Origin: Oscheius dolichura
Taxonomy: Eukaryota; Nematoda; Chromadorea; Rhabditida; Rhabditidae
Length of the DNA: 64,000 nucleotides
Direction of reading: 5' to 3'
NCBI GenBank assembly: GCA_932521035.1
Contig: OW051494.1
Coordinates: forward strand, 8,852,001 to 8,916,000
The notes below the pieces were generated by a model. It was not told the DNA's origin. It was given only the letters and a program-made list of their open reading frames with translations, and ran no database searches. The translations under genes and the position numbers were made by a program. Numbering within the stretch: the stretch's first letter is position 1; every line of letters starts with the position of its first letter. Shown here piece by piece: positions 1 through 11,545 of the stretch.

Positions 1-400
1 GTGCCATTTTTAGCCACAACTAGACAGCCAACCCCCAAAAGAGTAAAAGAGCCATCCTCCGGAAATTCCCCCCGACCAGAAGGCGATAACTTCCTCCGCT
101 AAAAATTTGTCCACTTCCTCACGGAGCTAGTTCCTCTCTCCCCCTTCTTCGGCATAATTTAGTATGGGCTATTTCTTCCAAATCGCCAAATATAAACTTC
201 CTCCTACGGGGAAGAAGCGATGAAATGAATATAATCATCCGGCGGCATGGGTAGAAGGAGTATCTAATTTTATCTTCGTCTGGGAGGTATTCCTGCTCAA
301 ACTCGACCGTCCTTCCGTCTAGAACCTATAAAAAAGTACCTTCCTTGTTTAAAAAATATACCCAGAAAGTGGCACAAATCCCGGCACAGCTCGACTTGGC

Positions 401-500
401 GCGCCCGCACCCGTAAATTCTCGGCAGTTGAATCCCTTTTTTTCCGGCCGCGCTCGCTTTCATATTCTTCCTGCTGCCGATATTGTACGGGTGCGGGCAC
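401..500. repeat. Foldback element, copy 1
   Basis: Two arms of about 22 bases face each other across a pyrimidine-rich centre: CCCGCACCCGTAAATTCTCG on the left and the complement of TACGGGTGCGGG on the right. It is the first member of the family whose core is CTGCCGAGACTTTACGGG. Other two-armed copies lie at 15537, 16591, 21387, 31504, 35975 and 59851. No coding content is seen in it. Confidence 0.7.
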
Positions 501-3200
501 GTGTGAAACTCCCTAGTTTTGGTCAGGAAATGGTTCCAGGTCCCTTGGCTCATTCCTCTTCCAATGTTAGACTCATTTTTTTCCGTCTATGGGTTTGTTT
601 TTCCCCGGAACCCAGCTATTCTTCTTCTTTGTTCACTAATTTAGACGTCACCATAAACAGTTTAGAGGGAGAAAGAGAATGATGGGGGAAGACTAACTGA
701 AAAGAGAAGAGGGAAAGTGCAGTCTTGTCTCTCTCTCTCTCTGTTGTTTTCTTCCCCTTCTCTTCCTTCCCATCCCATTCCCTTTCCCTTGTTCCCCTTT
801 TTGCTCAAACATATTGCTTGTCAGCTCAGCTTCTGGATTTCACCACTCTCTCTCTCTCTATTTCCCGTCTTTTTCTGTTTGTCTTAGAGCCACAAACAAC
901 GGACTGCGATGAAGAAGAGGAGAGGGAGGCCGGTAATCACCAGTCACCCTTCCAATTTTCCCGGGCTTTTCTCTTCTTCAAATTTTCCCGGGTCGTCTGC
1001 TTCGCGTCACTAGGGATTTCCCCGTCGCCCATCTCAACCAATTAACTCCCGAAATTTGTCCCTGTCTCCCGTGTAATTAGCCGGGTGGATTTTCCTCGGG
1101 TTCCCGGAGGAATTTGAAAGTTTCACCCTTTAGCCTAGGTTTTCTCCTGTTTCCTGGGTGGTGTAACTTGAGCCGGGTTAGGTGATACCCATGAGGGCTA
1201 AACCCTTCCAGGAAGGGGGAGGGCGCCAGGAGGGAAGAGGGGGGAAACTGGACGGCGCGGCGAACACGTCAGCTGGGCAGTCGGCTTCCCGGCGGCAATT
1301 CCAGACATTTTCGCGCTGTCCACCAATATTTTTAGCCCTTTTTAAACCCTATTGAACAATAGATTATTGTAGGTACATTGAAATTTACAATGTGGGTCCT
1401 ACAGCGACGGCGCGCGCAATCCTCCAGCCGTTGAAGAACTGTCGAAAATGCCCCATCATAAAATGCCTTTTCCCCTTATTTCTCTCCAAAAACTTAAAAA
1501 AAACACCCTCCAGCCCCGAAAATACTCCCCAATTTGGTCTGCGGACCCGCACAATCCTCGAAATGAACCCAGTCCCCTGCCAGAATGTTCCCCGCTCTTT
1601 GCCGGGCTGTTTCTTGATCTTTGTCTCATTAGCCGCCCGGGTCTCATCTTTCCCTCCTCATTTCTTCCCTTCTCTTTTCCCCTTTTCCCCAGAACAAAAC
1701 AGGCGCTTATGATTGACAGTGTGTGAACGTAAGCAATGACTGATGGCAACCAACCAACGGCCGGGAAATGTGTGAAACTCTGGGGTGCAATAACGACGAT
1801 GCGTCGAAAAGACGAGACTGGGAGAGGGAGAGAAGTTTGGTGAAGATTTCTTATGAATGGCAATAGGGTAATGGGGGCAGTAAGGGGCATTCCAAGAAGA
1901 TCTAGGTGGTTTAGACGGCTGTTTCCAAATGTTTGGGGATTTGGATCGCGTTTGTCCCTCTTCTTCTTGTTATAGGCTACAATTTCAAATCCTCCTTCTT
2001 GCCGCTGTCAAAATGGACTACAAACCATCAAAGACGATTTGCTTATTCCAATTTTAGACCGTAAAATGGAATGGTCGCGTTCTTTTGAGATATTGAGGGT
2101 CCTTTCCGACTTCCCGGTCTCAACTATCCCCTAGGCACAGGGATACTGGGTGTAAAACCTTGTCTCTCTGGTTTGAGCTGTAATTTTCAAGTCTTTCCAT
2201 CCTAAACGTGAGCCAAGACCCAAAATATCCGGAGCAGATCCCGAGCTTAGAGCTTGAGTATCTGCTGTAGTTCGTTTTCAACGGATATTCCATAGAAAAG
2301 TTCGGACTGCATCTCCGTTACAGTATTCATACAGAACAATTAGATTTACTTACCGTAACCTCTTGTAGAGAAGTACAACAAGTAGGGAACAACGCGAAAA
2401 TGTCTCGCTTTTCCGTTGGAGACCGATTACAGGACCATTTTGAATTTTGCCAACAAAAAGTTCCTGATTCTCAATTTCAAACTGAAAATCACGTGCTTCT
2501 GCCCACCAAATTGTCAAATGGTCCCGTAGTGGAAACTCCCGAGGCTGGAAACCGACTGTAACCCTTTTCTCTTTCGCCCAATCCTTGTCCTCCCCATTCC
2601 TTCTCTTCTAGTTTATTCTATTCTTCTTGTTATCCTTGATCTTTAATTCAAACTCCTCTCTCTCCCCCTCTTCCAATTGCTCATTTCCCACAATCGTATT
2701 CGCCTGACCGACCGGCAGACCTTCCCCCTCCTCTTCTTTTTTTGTCGGTCTCCAGCTGTCCCATTTCCCCGGTGTCTCAGTCTCTTTCTCTCGCTCCTTT
2801 TCTCTTTTTCCTGTGCCGCTCTTTGCGCCCTGCCGAAAGACACACCTCCACCCCTCCTCCACAACATAAACATTATTACTATCAGTGCCCTTGCCCCACG
2901 GTCAAAATAGGATTAAAAGGGCAGTTTGTTTCTATTTTCCCGGTCATTTGACCTCTATGTTTTTCTTCTCCTTTTAAAAAGACTGGGATTTAATTGTTGA
3001 CACAGTTTTCCGTGCCGAGACCCCGGAGAGAGAGAGAGTCGATCAGTCGGTGGGCAGATCCGATTAACTGTGCTTGCCGTCTACCGCAATCCGTCACATG
3101 TTCTGTTGTTCTCCGACTTTCCCGGGTCTTCTTCTTTCCCCCAGCCGATACAACAACGTTCCATGTTCATTTATCTTCCCGGAGAGCAGTAGCTATTAGT
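501..3200. other. Gene-free, pyrimidine-rich stretch
   Basis: I find no exon chain here. The + strand is strongly biased to C and T, with CT microsatellites near 725-745 and 850-870 and an AG run near 3025. The open frames are low-complexity Ser/Pro/Phe/Leu runs or their antisense images and show no family resemblance. Confidence 0.5.
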
Positions 3201-3214
3201 TAGAATCATGTGCA

Positions 3215-4260
3215 TCGGGGTCACAAGGGGTCGACGAGGCCAGAGAGCGGGGCAGAAGTCATGCCGGGCCGGGAAACTTCAACGAAACCTTCTTATCTCT
3301 CTAATTACCCCCTTCCCGCTCCTATTTTCCTAATTTTATATGAAAATTGACCAGTTCCTTGCTTTTTGACTAGTCACCCGGCTTCCGCTTCCCTTTCAGG
3401 GTTTACAGAGGTCGTAGGGAGGAGCAAAGGTCGTTTCGGGGCAAGAGCGCCGGAGAACTTTCAAGAAAACCTTCTCAAGTCTCCAATTACCCGTTTCCCG
3501 CTTTAGCTTTAATTCCTCAACTTTCGTTTGAAGAATAGCTGTTTCCTCAATTTTTAGCAGCCTGGCCAATGTATACCAGCGTTGCAGAGGTTCGAGAGGT
3601 CAAAGAACGGGTCAAAAGCCATTCCAAAGGCCGAGAACGTGGTGAAATTGAAGTTAACCCCGTTCTGGCTTAATTACCCCGTTTGCTACTCTTTTCCTTC
3701 ACTCTCTTACGAAAAATGGCCATTTTCTTGTTTGTTTACTGTCTGCCCCAATGTATGTCTGCCATCTCAGGGTCACAGTGGCTCTAAAACAGGGCAAAAG
3801 TCGTTTGAATAACAGCGCGAGGGGTGAAATTGGCGTAAAACTCTTTCTAGGTTCAAAATTCTCATTTTCCCTATCTTTTCTCACATTTTATTTAAAAAAT
3901 GGTCAGTTTCCAGCTTTCTAGCCGGGTCTTCAAATAATTCCCGCCTTCTGATGGGTTTAAAAGGCCAAGCAACAGGCCAAAAGTCGTTTCAAGGCGAGAT
4001 TGTGGGGTGAAATTGAGGTAACCCTCGTTTTCGTTTGAAATTGCCCCTTTCCCGCCAATTTTCTCTATTCTTCGGCCAAGAAAATGAAAATTTCTCCGTT
4101 GTTTCGCTCCCTAGAGACCCGGAAAGAGCTGACAGGTTCAAAGTTGAAGCCCATAGCTCAATGATAAATGACCGGGCGACGGGAGAGAAACGACTGGGAG
4201 CGCGGACATCTCCCAATTTATCATCTTTCCTGCCAATTCTGCCCATTTCCCCTCAAGTTT
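3215..4260. repeat. Degenerate tandem repeat, period about 180 bp
   Basis: About six diverged units start near 3215, 3400, 3575, 3765, 3950 and 4130. Each has the order: GGTCACA/GGTTTACA-like box, a segment like 'gggcaaaagtcgtttc', a run like 'gaaattgaggtaaccc', then 'attaccccgtttcccgc' and an AT-rich tail with 'aaaatggtcagtt'. Unit boundaries are approximate because the units differ by many substitutions and small indels. It looks like an old minisatellite rather than coding sequence. Confidence 0.65.
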
Positions 4261-5310
4261 TGAAAGAGACGAGGGATCCAGGTGCTTTGGGGGTGTAGGT
4301 GTCCTTGGCCCGGCTCGGCCCCTCTTCCTCTTTCCCCCTCTCGGAACACCTGCTGTCTGCTGCTGGTTTGTGTCCCCGAAATATTATGAAGAACGTCCTC
4401 GCTCTCTGTTTTTCCCCCGGGGGGCCAGGTGTTACATTATGTGCCATTATTATCCATTTTAGAGGTGGTGATAAAATTGTTAGATTTCTCAATTTTGGAA
4501 CAGTTATTCCCTTCTTTTTCAATGGATCCGTGGATCGGGCGCTCGGCGGGCAGATTTGTTTCGCTTCCGCTGTTTCTTCCCATTAAAATAAATGAAAGCC
4601 CTCTAGAATTGCCCAAAGAGGCCTCATTTCAAGATTCTACCCGTAAAAGTCCCGTATTTTTGTCCAAAGCCCTCCTTGTGCCCCCTTTTCTTGAGAAACC
4701 TGTGCACCGATCCCTAGGCTCATTACAAAACTTCTAGTGGGATACTAGGCTCTAATACAGCTCCCAAAAGTTATTTTTCTGTTTTTAAAAGTTGCTGGAA
4801 GGTCTCTGGGAGCCTATGGACGGTCCAATCCCTCTGGGAGCTTCCCGGGAGGTCTATCGGGCACGGTGACTGAAATTCCACCATCTGGAGGGTTCTCTAA
4901 GGTTCAGCTACCACTTTGCTTCATTTCGCAGTACAATTCCAAGATTACTTCATTTTTTTAGGGGGAAAATAAGCAATGGGGAGTGGAGTAGACACAACAA
5001 TGCTCATTCCCCTTATCCCCACGTATCAATAGGTCGCGTAGATGATGTCACACACACACGCGTTCTCCCCCTCTCTCTTACTCGACTTATTCCGGCGACC
5101 CGTCCACAAAATCAGCTGGAAAAACATGTTGATTGTTCCTTGTTGATTTTGTTTTTTTGGCCTTTTGAACCCGAATTGGGTGCGCGACCCGATCTTTTCA
5201 ATGTCGCCTTCGAACCAGTGGTTTCGTGATCCCCTCTGAAGGTTGAATATGTTCCCCTCCCCCATAAGTTGGTCTTGACGATCAACGTTTATATTTACTG
5301 GACGTCTGGG
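4261..5310. other. No gene seen
   Basis: Mixed sequence with a (CA)n tract near 5050-5060. I see no consistent exon chain on either strand and no RNA gene. Confidence 0.4.
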
Positions 5311-6015
5311 GCATTATTTCATTGTGAGACCACCATGTGATAAAAAATGGTCTGGGAGGGGTTTCTACTCTTTTTTGGCGTCTTTTTGAAGTTTTACGGA
5401 GCCGTCCGTGAGGCTCTTAGGTGGAAGAACCGATCTCTAGGGATTATTTTTGATCGCCAATTGTTAAAATCAGTATAGAGAGCGAGTTAGCCACTTTTGT
5501 TGCCCTTTTGAGCCATTTCTTGACTTTGCCCAGACGATAGGAACCTCAGGAGTTATATACCGTACTCCTCGATCCCTTGGGACTCTTTTAACCAGAAAAA
5601 TAAGTAGAAATAAAGGGCAGTTAATTACACACTTTTCTGGGTGCTTTCGTAAAGTTGTTGACCAGGTAAAATCATCCCCAGGGGAGGGCAGGACAGTTGG
5701 AGGGCAGTCTCGGGTACCTCTATTCTTTGTTTTGTGTCGAGGTCTTATTATTTCGTTATGGGACCACCACCTGATAAAACTGGCCTGCTGGGGTTACTTC
5801 GTCTTACTCTAGTCAAAATAGACTCCTATCTTATGGCGCTAGGAGCCTCTGGAGCCATCTACCGTACTCCTCATCCTGTTTATTGGTCTTTTCCAACCCC
5901 TGGAGACTTTTTAACCAGGAAAATAGGTAAAAATAAAGGACAGTTCATTGCACACTTCTCTGGGTGCTTTCGTAAAGTTGTTGACCAGGTAAAATCATCC
6001 CCAGGGTGTGGAGAG
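5311..6015. repeat. Imperfect tandem duplication
   Basis: Two neighbouring blocks share several collinear stretches. 'attatttcattgtgagacc' near 5313 matches 'attatttcgttatgggacc' near 5747. The region around 'gtgctttcgtaaagttgttg' at 5641 recurs at 5963 with 'accaggtaaaatcatcccca' following in both. The spacing between matching points shrinks from about 434 to 322 bases, so one unit has lost sequence since duplication. Confidence 0.7.
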
Positions 6016-6484
6016 GACAGCCTCAGGCCGGCTAGGATATCTCGGCTCTTTGGCGCTTGTTTTCCTAGAAATCCCTCTATTTTTTGGGGTCTTCTTCTTT
6101 CTTGCCCGTTATGAGTCCTAGCTTCCAGAGACCAGCCCGTTTTATGATGATTCCATCGCTAATTTGAGCTATTCGCCAGCTCTGGGAGGGGGGCTGTTGT
6201 AGTCCCAGCCGAACCAAAGCCCAAAGATGAGTTGGCGTGCGCTTAAACCACCCACAGTTAAATTAAATTATACTGCGGCTGGATCTTCTCTCTGTGGTTC
6301 ATCAGAAAACACTCAAAAATTGGACCAAAATCAGTATCAAAACAAATGAATCAGTATCGGAAGGCGCCTGACAAACCGACCCAGTGTCCGCCACCTCCAG
6401 CAAAATGAGTCGGCTTTCCTTGGAGTAGGGCAGGAGCAGTAAACAAAAAGCTCCACTGGAGCCACTGGAACGCATCCTCCTCCT

Positions 6485-7230
6485 ATACCCTGGACTGTTT
6501 TTTGAAAGTGAGACAGCTGTGCACACGGCTCATGTTGTATTGCCATCGTTCTGGTTTAAAACAGCCATTTTTGACTTTAATTCCGTTGGTATTTCTTTTA
6601 ATAAGGGTTTCTAACCTTCGACCTCTTCGACTCGCTCTCTTCTGACAGCTAGAGGGCCATGGTCATCACTGTTCTTCCCTGTCCTCTTCCTTATCCATTC
6701 TTTTCCCCTTCCCTTCCCTTTACCTTCCATTTGGTCAGTAACTTCCCTTGGTTTCTAGCTTCTGACCCCTCTAATCTTCCTCTCTACCTTTTCTACCACC
6801 CGGTCCACCTATCCGGAACTGTTTTTTAATAGTTAGACAGCTGTCCACATGATCATCGACATGTTATCATTGCTCTCACTAAAGAAGGTTTTTTGCACTT
6901 CAATTTGTCCGCTTGCACCAGCTTATGACCTCTAACCGGGTTCCGCATTCCTCTCCCCCTCCCGACAGCAAAGAGGAACTTGTTCATTACTGTATTGGTT
7001 AAAACAGTCATGTTCTTACATTCATATGAGCAGCGGTTGAGAACTTTTGGCCCATTTCTTTTCCCCGGGCCTCCTTCCAATTTTTATCCCCATTTGAGCT
7101 GCCTTTTCCCTAGTTCTAGGCTTCTCGACCTGTCTTTCTCTGTTCTCTTCCCTTCCCGCCGTTTCCCCCTCCTCTCTCCCAGCACAGTTAGACAGATGAT
7201 CACGTGGTCATTTTTGCTGTCCCCGCCGTC
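6485..7230. repeat. Three related segments carrying AGACAG(C/A)TG
   Basis: Near 6500, 6830 and 7190, about 340-360 bases apart, similar segments occur: 'gtgagacagctgtgcacacg', 'agttagacagctgtccacat' and 'agttagacagatgatcacgt'. The latter two carry the GTTAGACAG motif that is widely dispersed in the first 36 kb. The sequence between them is pyrimidine-rich and non-coding as far as I can see. Confidence 0.45.
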
Positions 7231-9027
7231 CTCGTCGTCGTCGTCGCTGTGTATTGTCACTGTCCCCAACTGTGATCTGTGCTCCCGTTGACCTTTCTCT
7301 CCCAATTTCTCTTCCCGCCAGTTTCCGTCCCTGATCATGATGTTGTCCGTGTCCCTGTCTCTCTTGCCGCGGTGCCGGCCGTCCCTAATTTGGCTACTTT
7401 TCTCCTGTTCTTTCCCCCGGTTTCTGGGCGGGAAGAAGGGGGTAACGGTGGTAATTATTCTCCGGCATGGGGAGGTCTGCTTGTTTTATTCCCCTCTTAA
7501 TCGTCTTCCGTTTCTTATTGTTGTTCCCAGCTACTGGAACAGGTTATCTATCCCTTGATAGAAGTTGGCACTCTTCCCCATTCTCACATTACTTTTCCGA
7601 ATTTCTCAGCCCAGCAATTATTCCAGCTTGCCCGGGATGTCAACTGTCTGGGAACGGGAGGACTCTTGCTCCCATTTTCTTTGCTAAAAACCCTAACAAT
7701 CCCGAAAATACCCCTATTTCTGGGTCAAAAATGGATTTCTGGAAAAAGTCGCTTCCCTAGCGTCTTTTGAGAAAGATTTCGCGTTCCAATAGGAGCTAAT
7801 CCATGTTTTCCGATCTTTAGAAAACTCTCTATTCTATTATCCATAAGATTCCATTATTTAGTAGATGATGCACGTTATTTATTGTGTTTCCTCTTTGTTT
7901 TCCCTCTCCCGGCTGCAGAGTCTGCCGTCAGCCGGCCCCCTCACTCCTTGTCCTCCTTTTTCCTCCACCTAGAACGTCACTACTAGGACGCACGCTTTCC
8001 TTTTTTCGGTTAAATTTAGCAATTTTATGTTTGTATTCCCCTCCCTTTCTGGAATGTCGCGGTATTTCTAAACGCCATAAGCTAAACAGTGGTCCACTAG
8101 CTCAGAATGGCCTTTCAGTAGCCATGCACCGGCGAACGCTTCATTTTTTTTTTCATTCTACCGTCTAAAGACCGGTTAAGTGCACTTATCCTCAACAAAT
8201 ACCCTGTTAAAAGCTTTAAAATGACTGTAAAACTCTGGAAACCCTTGTCATTTGTGAATAGACCGGGGGCAGTAGGTATATAGTGGCCAGACTCCCTATT
8301 ATAGCCAATTTTATGTATTTTTGCGCCATCTAACCACTAATTATTTTGTGGAACACCAACCTTCCTCTCACTGGGTCGGAAATAACGTTAGAAAACTAGA
8401 TGATATCGGGGAGAAGCTCAGAAACCGCTCCAAGGAGTCGAGTAACCGTTAGGCGCCGTGCCGGCACCCACAAAATCCCCAAATTTCTGGTTGTACTATT
8501 TTTTTCCAATAACATAGGGTTACCATACATTTGTCCCTTCGGTACCTTTTGGTCAAACGGTGAAGAAAATTCGAGCGAAATCGAAAATCCCAATCACTTT
8601 TTGATCAAAAGATCTCGCGATTGGACTATCGAGGACCGAGCCCGAAGTGCCACCCGTTACGGTAGCTCTATTTTTGGAAAAAGGCTATACATTCCCACTT
8701 CCTTCGCATTCTTTGGTCTCATTACAGTTGATTTTTGAATGATTGAATGATTGAATTGGAAACAGGATGAAGGGGAAAGAGAGTAGACAAAAATTGAAGT
8801 GGAGACCCCAACACGTGACCTTGGGTAAAGAGAGAAAAGGGGAGAGAAACAGAGGCAGGGGGGACCATTTTTACTTGTACCTATCAATCAGGTTCCCTCT
8901 CTGCCGCTCTCTCTCTCTATCAGCCACTCGTTTACACACACAGCAAAGATTCCCCGTACTTTTCTCCTTATTTTCCCCCATTCTCTTCCAATTGATTCAA
9001 TTAAAAGAAGTACAATTCAAAATTTCA
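7231..9027. other. No gene seen; upstream region of the 9.06-kb gene
   Basis: Pyrimidine-rich in its first part, with a CTCGTCGTCGTCG tract near 7230. A lone outer arm of the foldback family ('gattggactatcgaggaccg') lies near 8620. The last 300 bases, including a TGAATGAT short repeat near 8743, are the likely promoter region of the following membrane-protein gene. Confidence 0.4.
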
Positions 9028-9059
9028 GGAATTGTGATTGCCAAGAGAATGCAGAAGAG

Positions 9060-10617
9060 ATGAGAGGCTTTAAATTTTTCGTCATCGTCACCCAGACCCT
9101 GATGCTGCTGGTGATGTTCTCGGCAGTTCTGACGGTCTACATGCTCAGCTCCAATGCCTATATTCCCGTTACCGTATTCGCCTATATTGAAGTCGTCATC
9201 TTTGTCTTTGCCCTGATTCATGCCTGTCGTCCGAGTATACGTAAGTTTTACCAGTTTTTAGGGGGGTTTCTATTACAAAGGAGCAAAAAATAAGTCCTAA
9301 ATTCTCTTATTGATACCTGGACTAGGATACAGTAAAGCTTGAGCGGCAAATTCAAAATTCGTTGGCCAAAAGGCTCTGCCGCCAAAAGATGGCAGTTTTC
9401 GGGCGGCTGATCCCGTAACTCCTGTATATCTCGGCCATATAGCCGCGGTTTTCAAAATTTAAAAACCCACATAGAGCTGACATCCAGAGGTATCGCTACA
9501 CCAAAAAATAAAGCAAACGGTTCACAACTGAATCCTGGAGAAGCACAAACTCCAAATACAGCATTTCGCGCATAGTTTCGGTTGAACAAGATTTATTGCT
9601 GTATGGAATGAGCTGATTTTTGGTATGAGGATAGTACTGGATGTCAGCTACATGTGAGTTTTTAAATTTTCAAAAATGACTAAGAAATAACCGAACTGCA
9701 TCGTTAGGTAGCGCGGGTCGGGCCGGCGGCTTGGCCATCTACCTTGACCTGTGAGGCCTGGCCTTCTACCGAAACCACGAGATCGGCCACGGTCTAAAAT
9801 AAGAGTCTAGCCTCTTCTGGGAAGAATAAAAGAAAAATATTATATTTACCCCATTTCTTTTGCAGGAATGATGTTATTCTTCTTGGCGCTGGAAGTGCTC
9901 AACGCGATGACGATGATCATTTTGGCATTGATCTTGTCGATTCGAGACGGCGGCAAGGAGTGTCCGATAGCCGGGGGCGACGATTGTGGAATGTTCAATT
10001 TGACAATTGATGAGCGGTTCTACTTCTTCTGGTTTCTACTGGCCAAAGCGACGTTTGCCCTCTTCCTCGGGCTCATCGCCGTCGCCGTGAGTTTTTATCC
10101 ATTTCAAAGCTTGTTGCAATGGGGATTTCTTGAATTTCTAGCATTTTCTAGGCAAATTTTTGTTGTCATTCCCTCTAGGACCTGATGTTCTTTCCAAAAT
10201 GACCGTTTCGGACTCGATATTTCATCAAATTCGGCGCAAATAGGCTCCTTTCCCATTAAAAACTCGTTTTGGAGCGGAAATTCTTATGTTTCTTCAATTT
10301 TTCACGCTTTCAAAGCAAATTTTTGTTGTCATTCCCTCTGGAGAACGATTTTCTCTTCAAAAAGGCCTTTACAGGCTGAAATTTAGCGCAAATAACGGTC
10401 TGACAACTCAATTTAATCTTAAAACTCGCATTGGAGCCGAAATTTGAGATTTTCTCATGAAATTCGGCTGACTGAGACTTTCTGTGTAGTAACGAGAAAA
10501 AAAAAGCAAGGAATGGAAAGTCGGCCATAGAATAAATTGTCTTTTGTTCAGTATTCTCCCCAGCTACACGACTACATGGCAGAAGATGAATGGGAGCAGG
10601 CCATTTTCCAAGGATAG
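9060..10617 (+). CDS. Four-helix membrane protein, unknown family
   Basis: Three exons (9060-9240, 9866-10086, 10564-10617) join in phase and give 151 residues. Donors are GTAAGT and GTGAGT; acceptors are TTTTGCAG and CTCCCCAG. An acceptor-like TTTCAG ends at 9028, 31 bases before the ATG, so the mRNA may be trans-spliced. The protein has four hydrophobic segments, at about residues 6-28, 36-53, 62-83 and 110-132. A loop between helices 3 and 4 holds two cysteines (KECPIAGGDDCG), and the tail is short and acidic (HDYMAEDEWEQAIFQG). The layout resembles MARVEL-type four-helix proteins, but I see no diagnostic motif. The gene at 46.7-47.7 kb encodes a protein of similar architecture. Confidence 0.75.
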
Positions 10618-10857
10618 CCGTCTCCGCCGCCGTCTTCTTTCCCTGGTATGGCCAAAGAAGAAGAAACAACACAACAGGGTCAATCCATCATACGGGTCAA
10701 CGAATTTTCACTTTTACTCTCGACAAATACAATCTGGTGCCATTAAAATGGTTAAATAAAACATATAACATTATCTTTCCTTTTTACTGTCTTGGCCAGC
10801 TGAACCATACATGGGCGTAGACGGGAGTGTCGGGTGCTTGTGTCCGTATCTCGGCTA

Positions 10858-10975
10858 TTTCTTGGTCGATTTCTAAAATTCAAAGACCTAATTGGAGAGC
10901 ACATCAAGGCGATTCTAATGAACCCAGTCACATCTCAACTGCCCTGACAAAAAAAACTGTCGAGCTACAACTTTT
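10858..10975 (+). repeat. Dispersed repeat with GGAGAGCACATCAAGGCG core, copy 1
   Basis: The core 'attggagagcacatcaaggc' followed by 'gattctaatgaacccagtca' recurs in altered form at 12526-12607, in inverted orientation at 12679-12757, and in part at about 36815-36860. It is not coding. Confidence 0.6.
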
Positions 10976-11545
10976 ACTGATGATATGTTACGCAACGGGG
11001 CGCGGCTGGGCGTTTGTCCATGTATGAGGTGAACTGCAAAAAAAGCTGAAAGTCAGGCAATGTCAGGCACCTGCCCGAACAACTACAACTAAAACTTTTG
11101 TACTGTGTTTAGCACGTAATCTGGAATACGCCGCAAGTTGAAAACCTGCTTTTTTCTTGTTCTCTAAAGAAATTCTAATAAAATCAATTTATTATTATCA
11201 TGCTTACATATAGCATTATTGCAACAGCAAAAAAAATAAATCACAAATTGAAATATTGAAAAACAAGCTTGACTGAGATTGCTCAGCTTTTCGGCCGAGT
11301 CAGACAATATTAGCGAGAGAGGGTTTTGTTTTGTTTTACCTGTTTTGAGCACCAGAGGCGGGAAGAGGGTGACAAAGACGTGGAATTAATTCTTTTTAAG
11401 AAAAAAAATATTAGAGATCATCATATTTACAAACAAAAATTAATAAGTTTCATAAATTATAAGGCTAAAAGGGAATTCCTTGAGGTGGTTGAGAGAAAAT
11501 GAGCAGAATATCACAAGATGAATTTTTTAAATGGATTTTTTGGGG
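10976..11545. other. 3' flank of the ADAM gene, no other gene seen
   Basis: AT-rich sequence lying downstream of the stop codon of the minus-strand ADAM gene. It probably includes that gene's 3' UTR. I could not pick a polyadenylation signal with confidence. Confidence 0.4.

Noticed and set aside
1456-1890. 144-codon minus-strand frame
   Set aside because: Translation of pyrimidine-rich DNA with no recognisable domain, no splice partners and no codon preference like the real genes here.
7225-7250. CRISPR-like or other spaced repeat array in the first 9 kb
   Set aside because: The repeats are degenerate and contiguous or microsatellite, with no regular unique spacers, and the DNA is nuclear eukaryotic.
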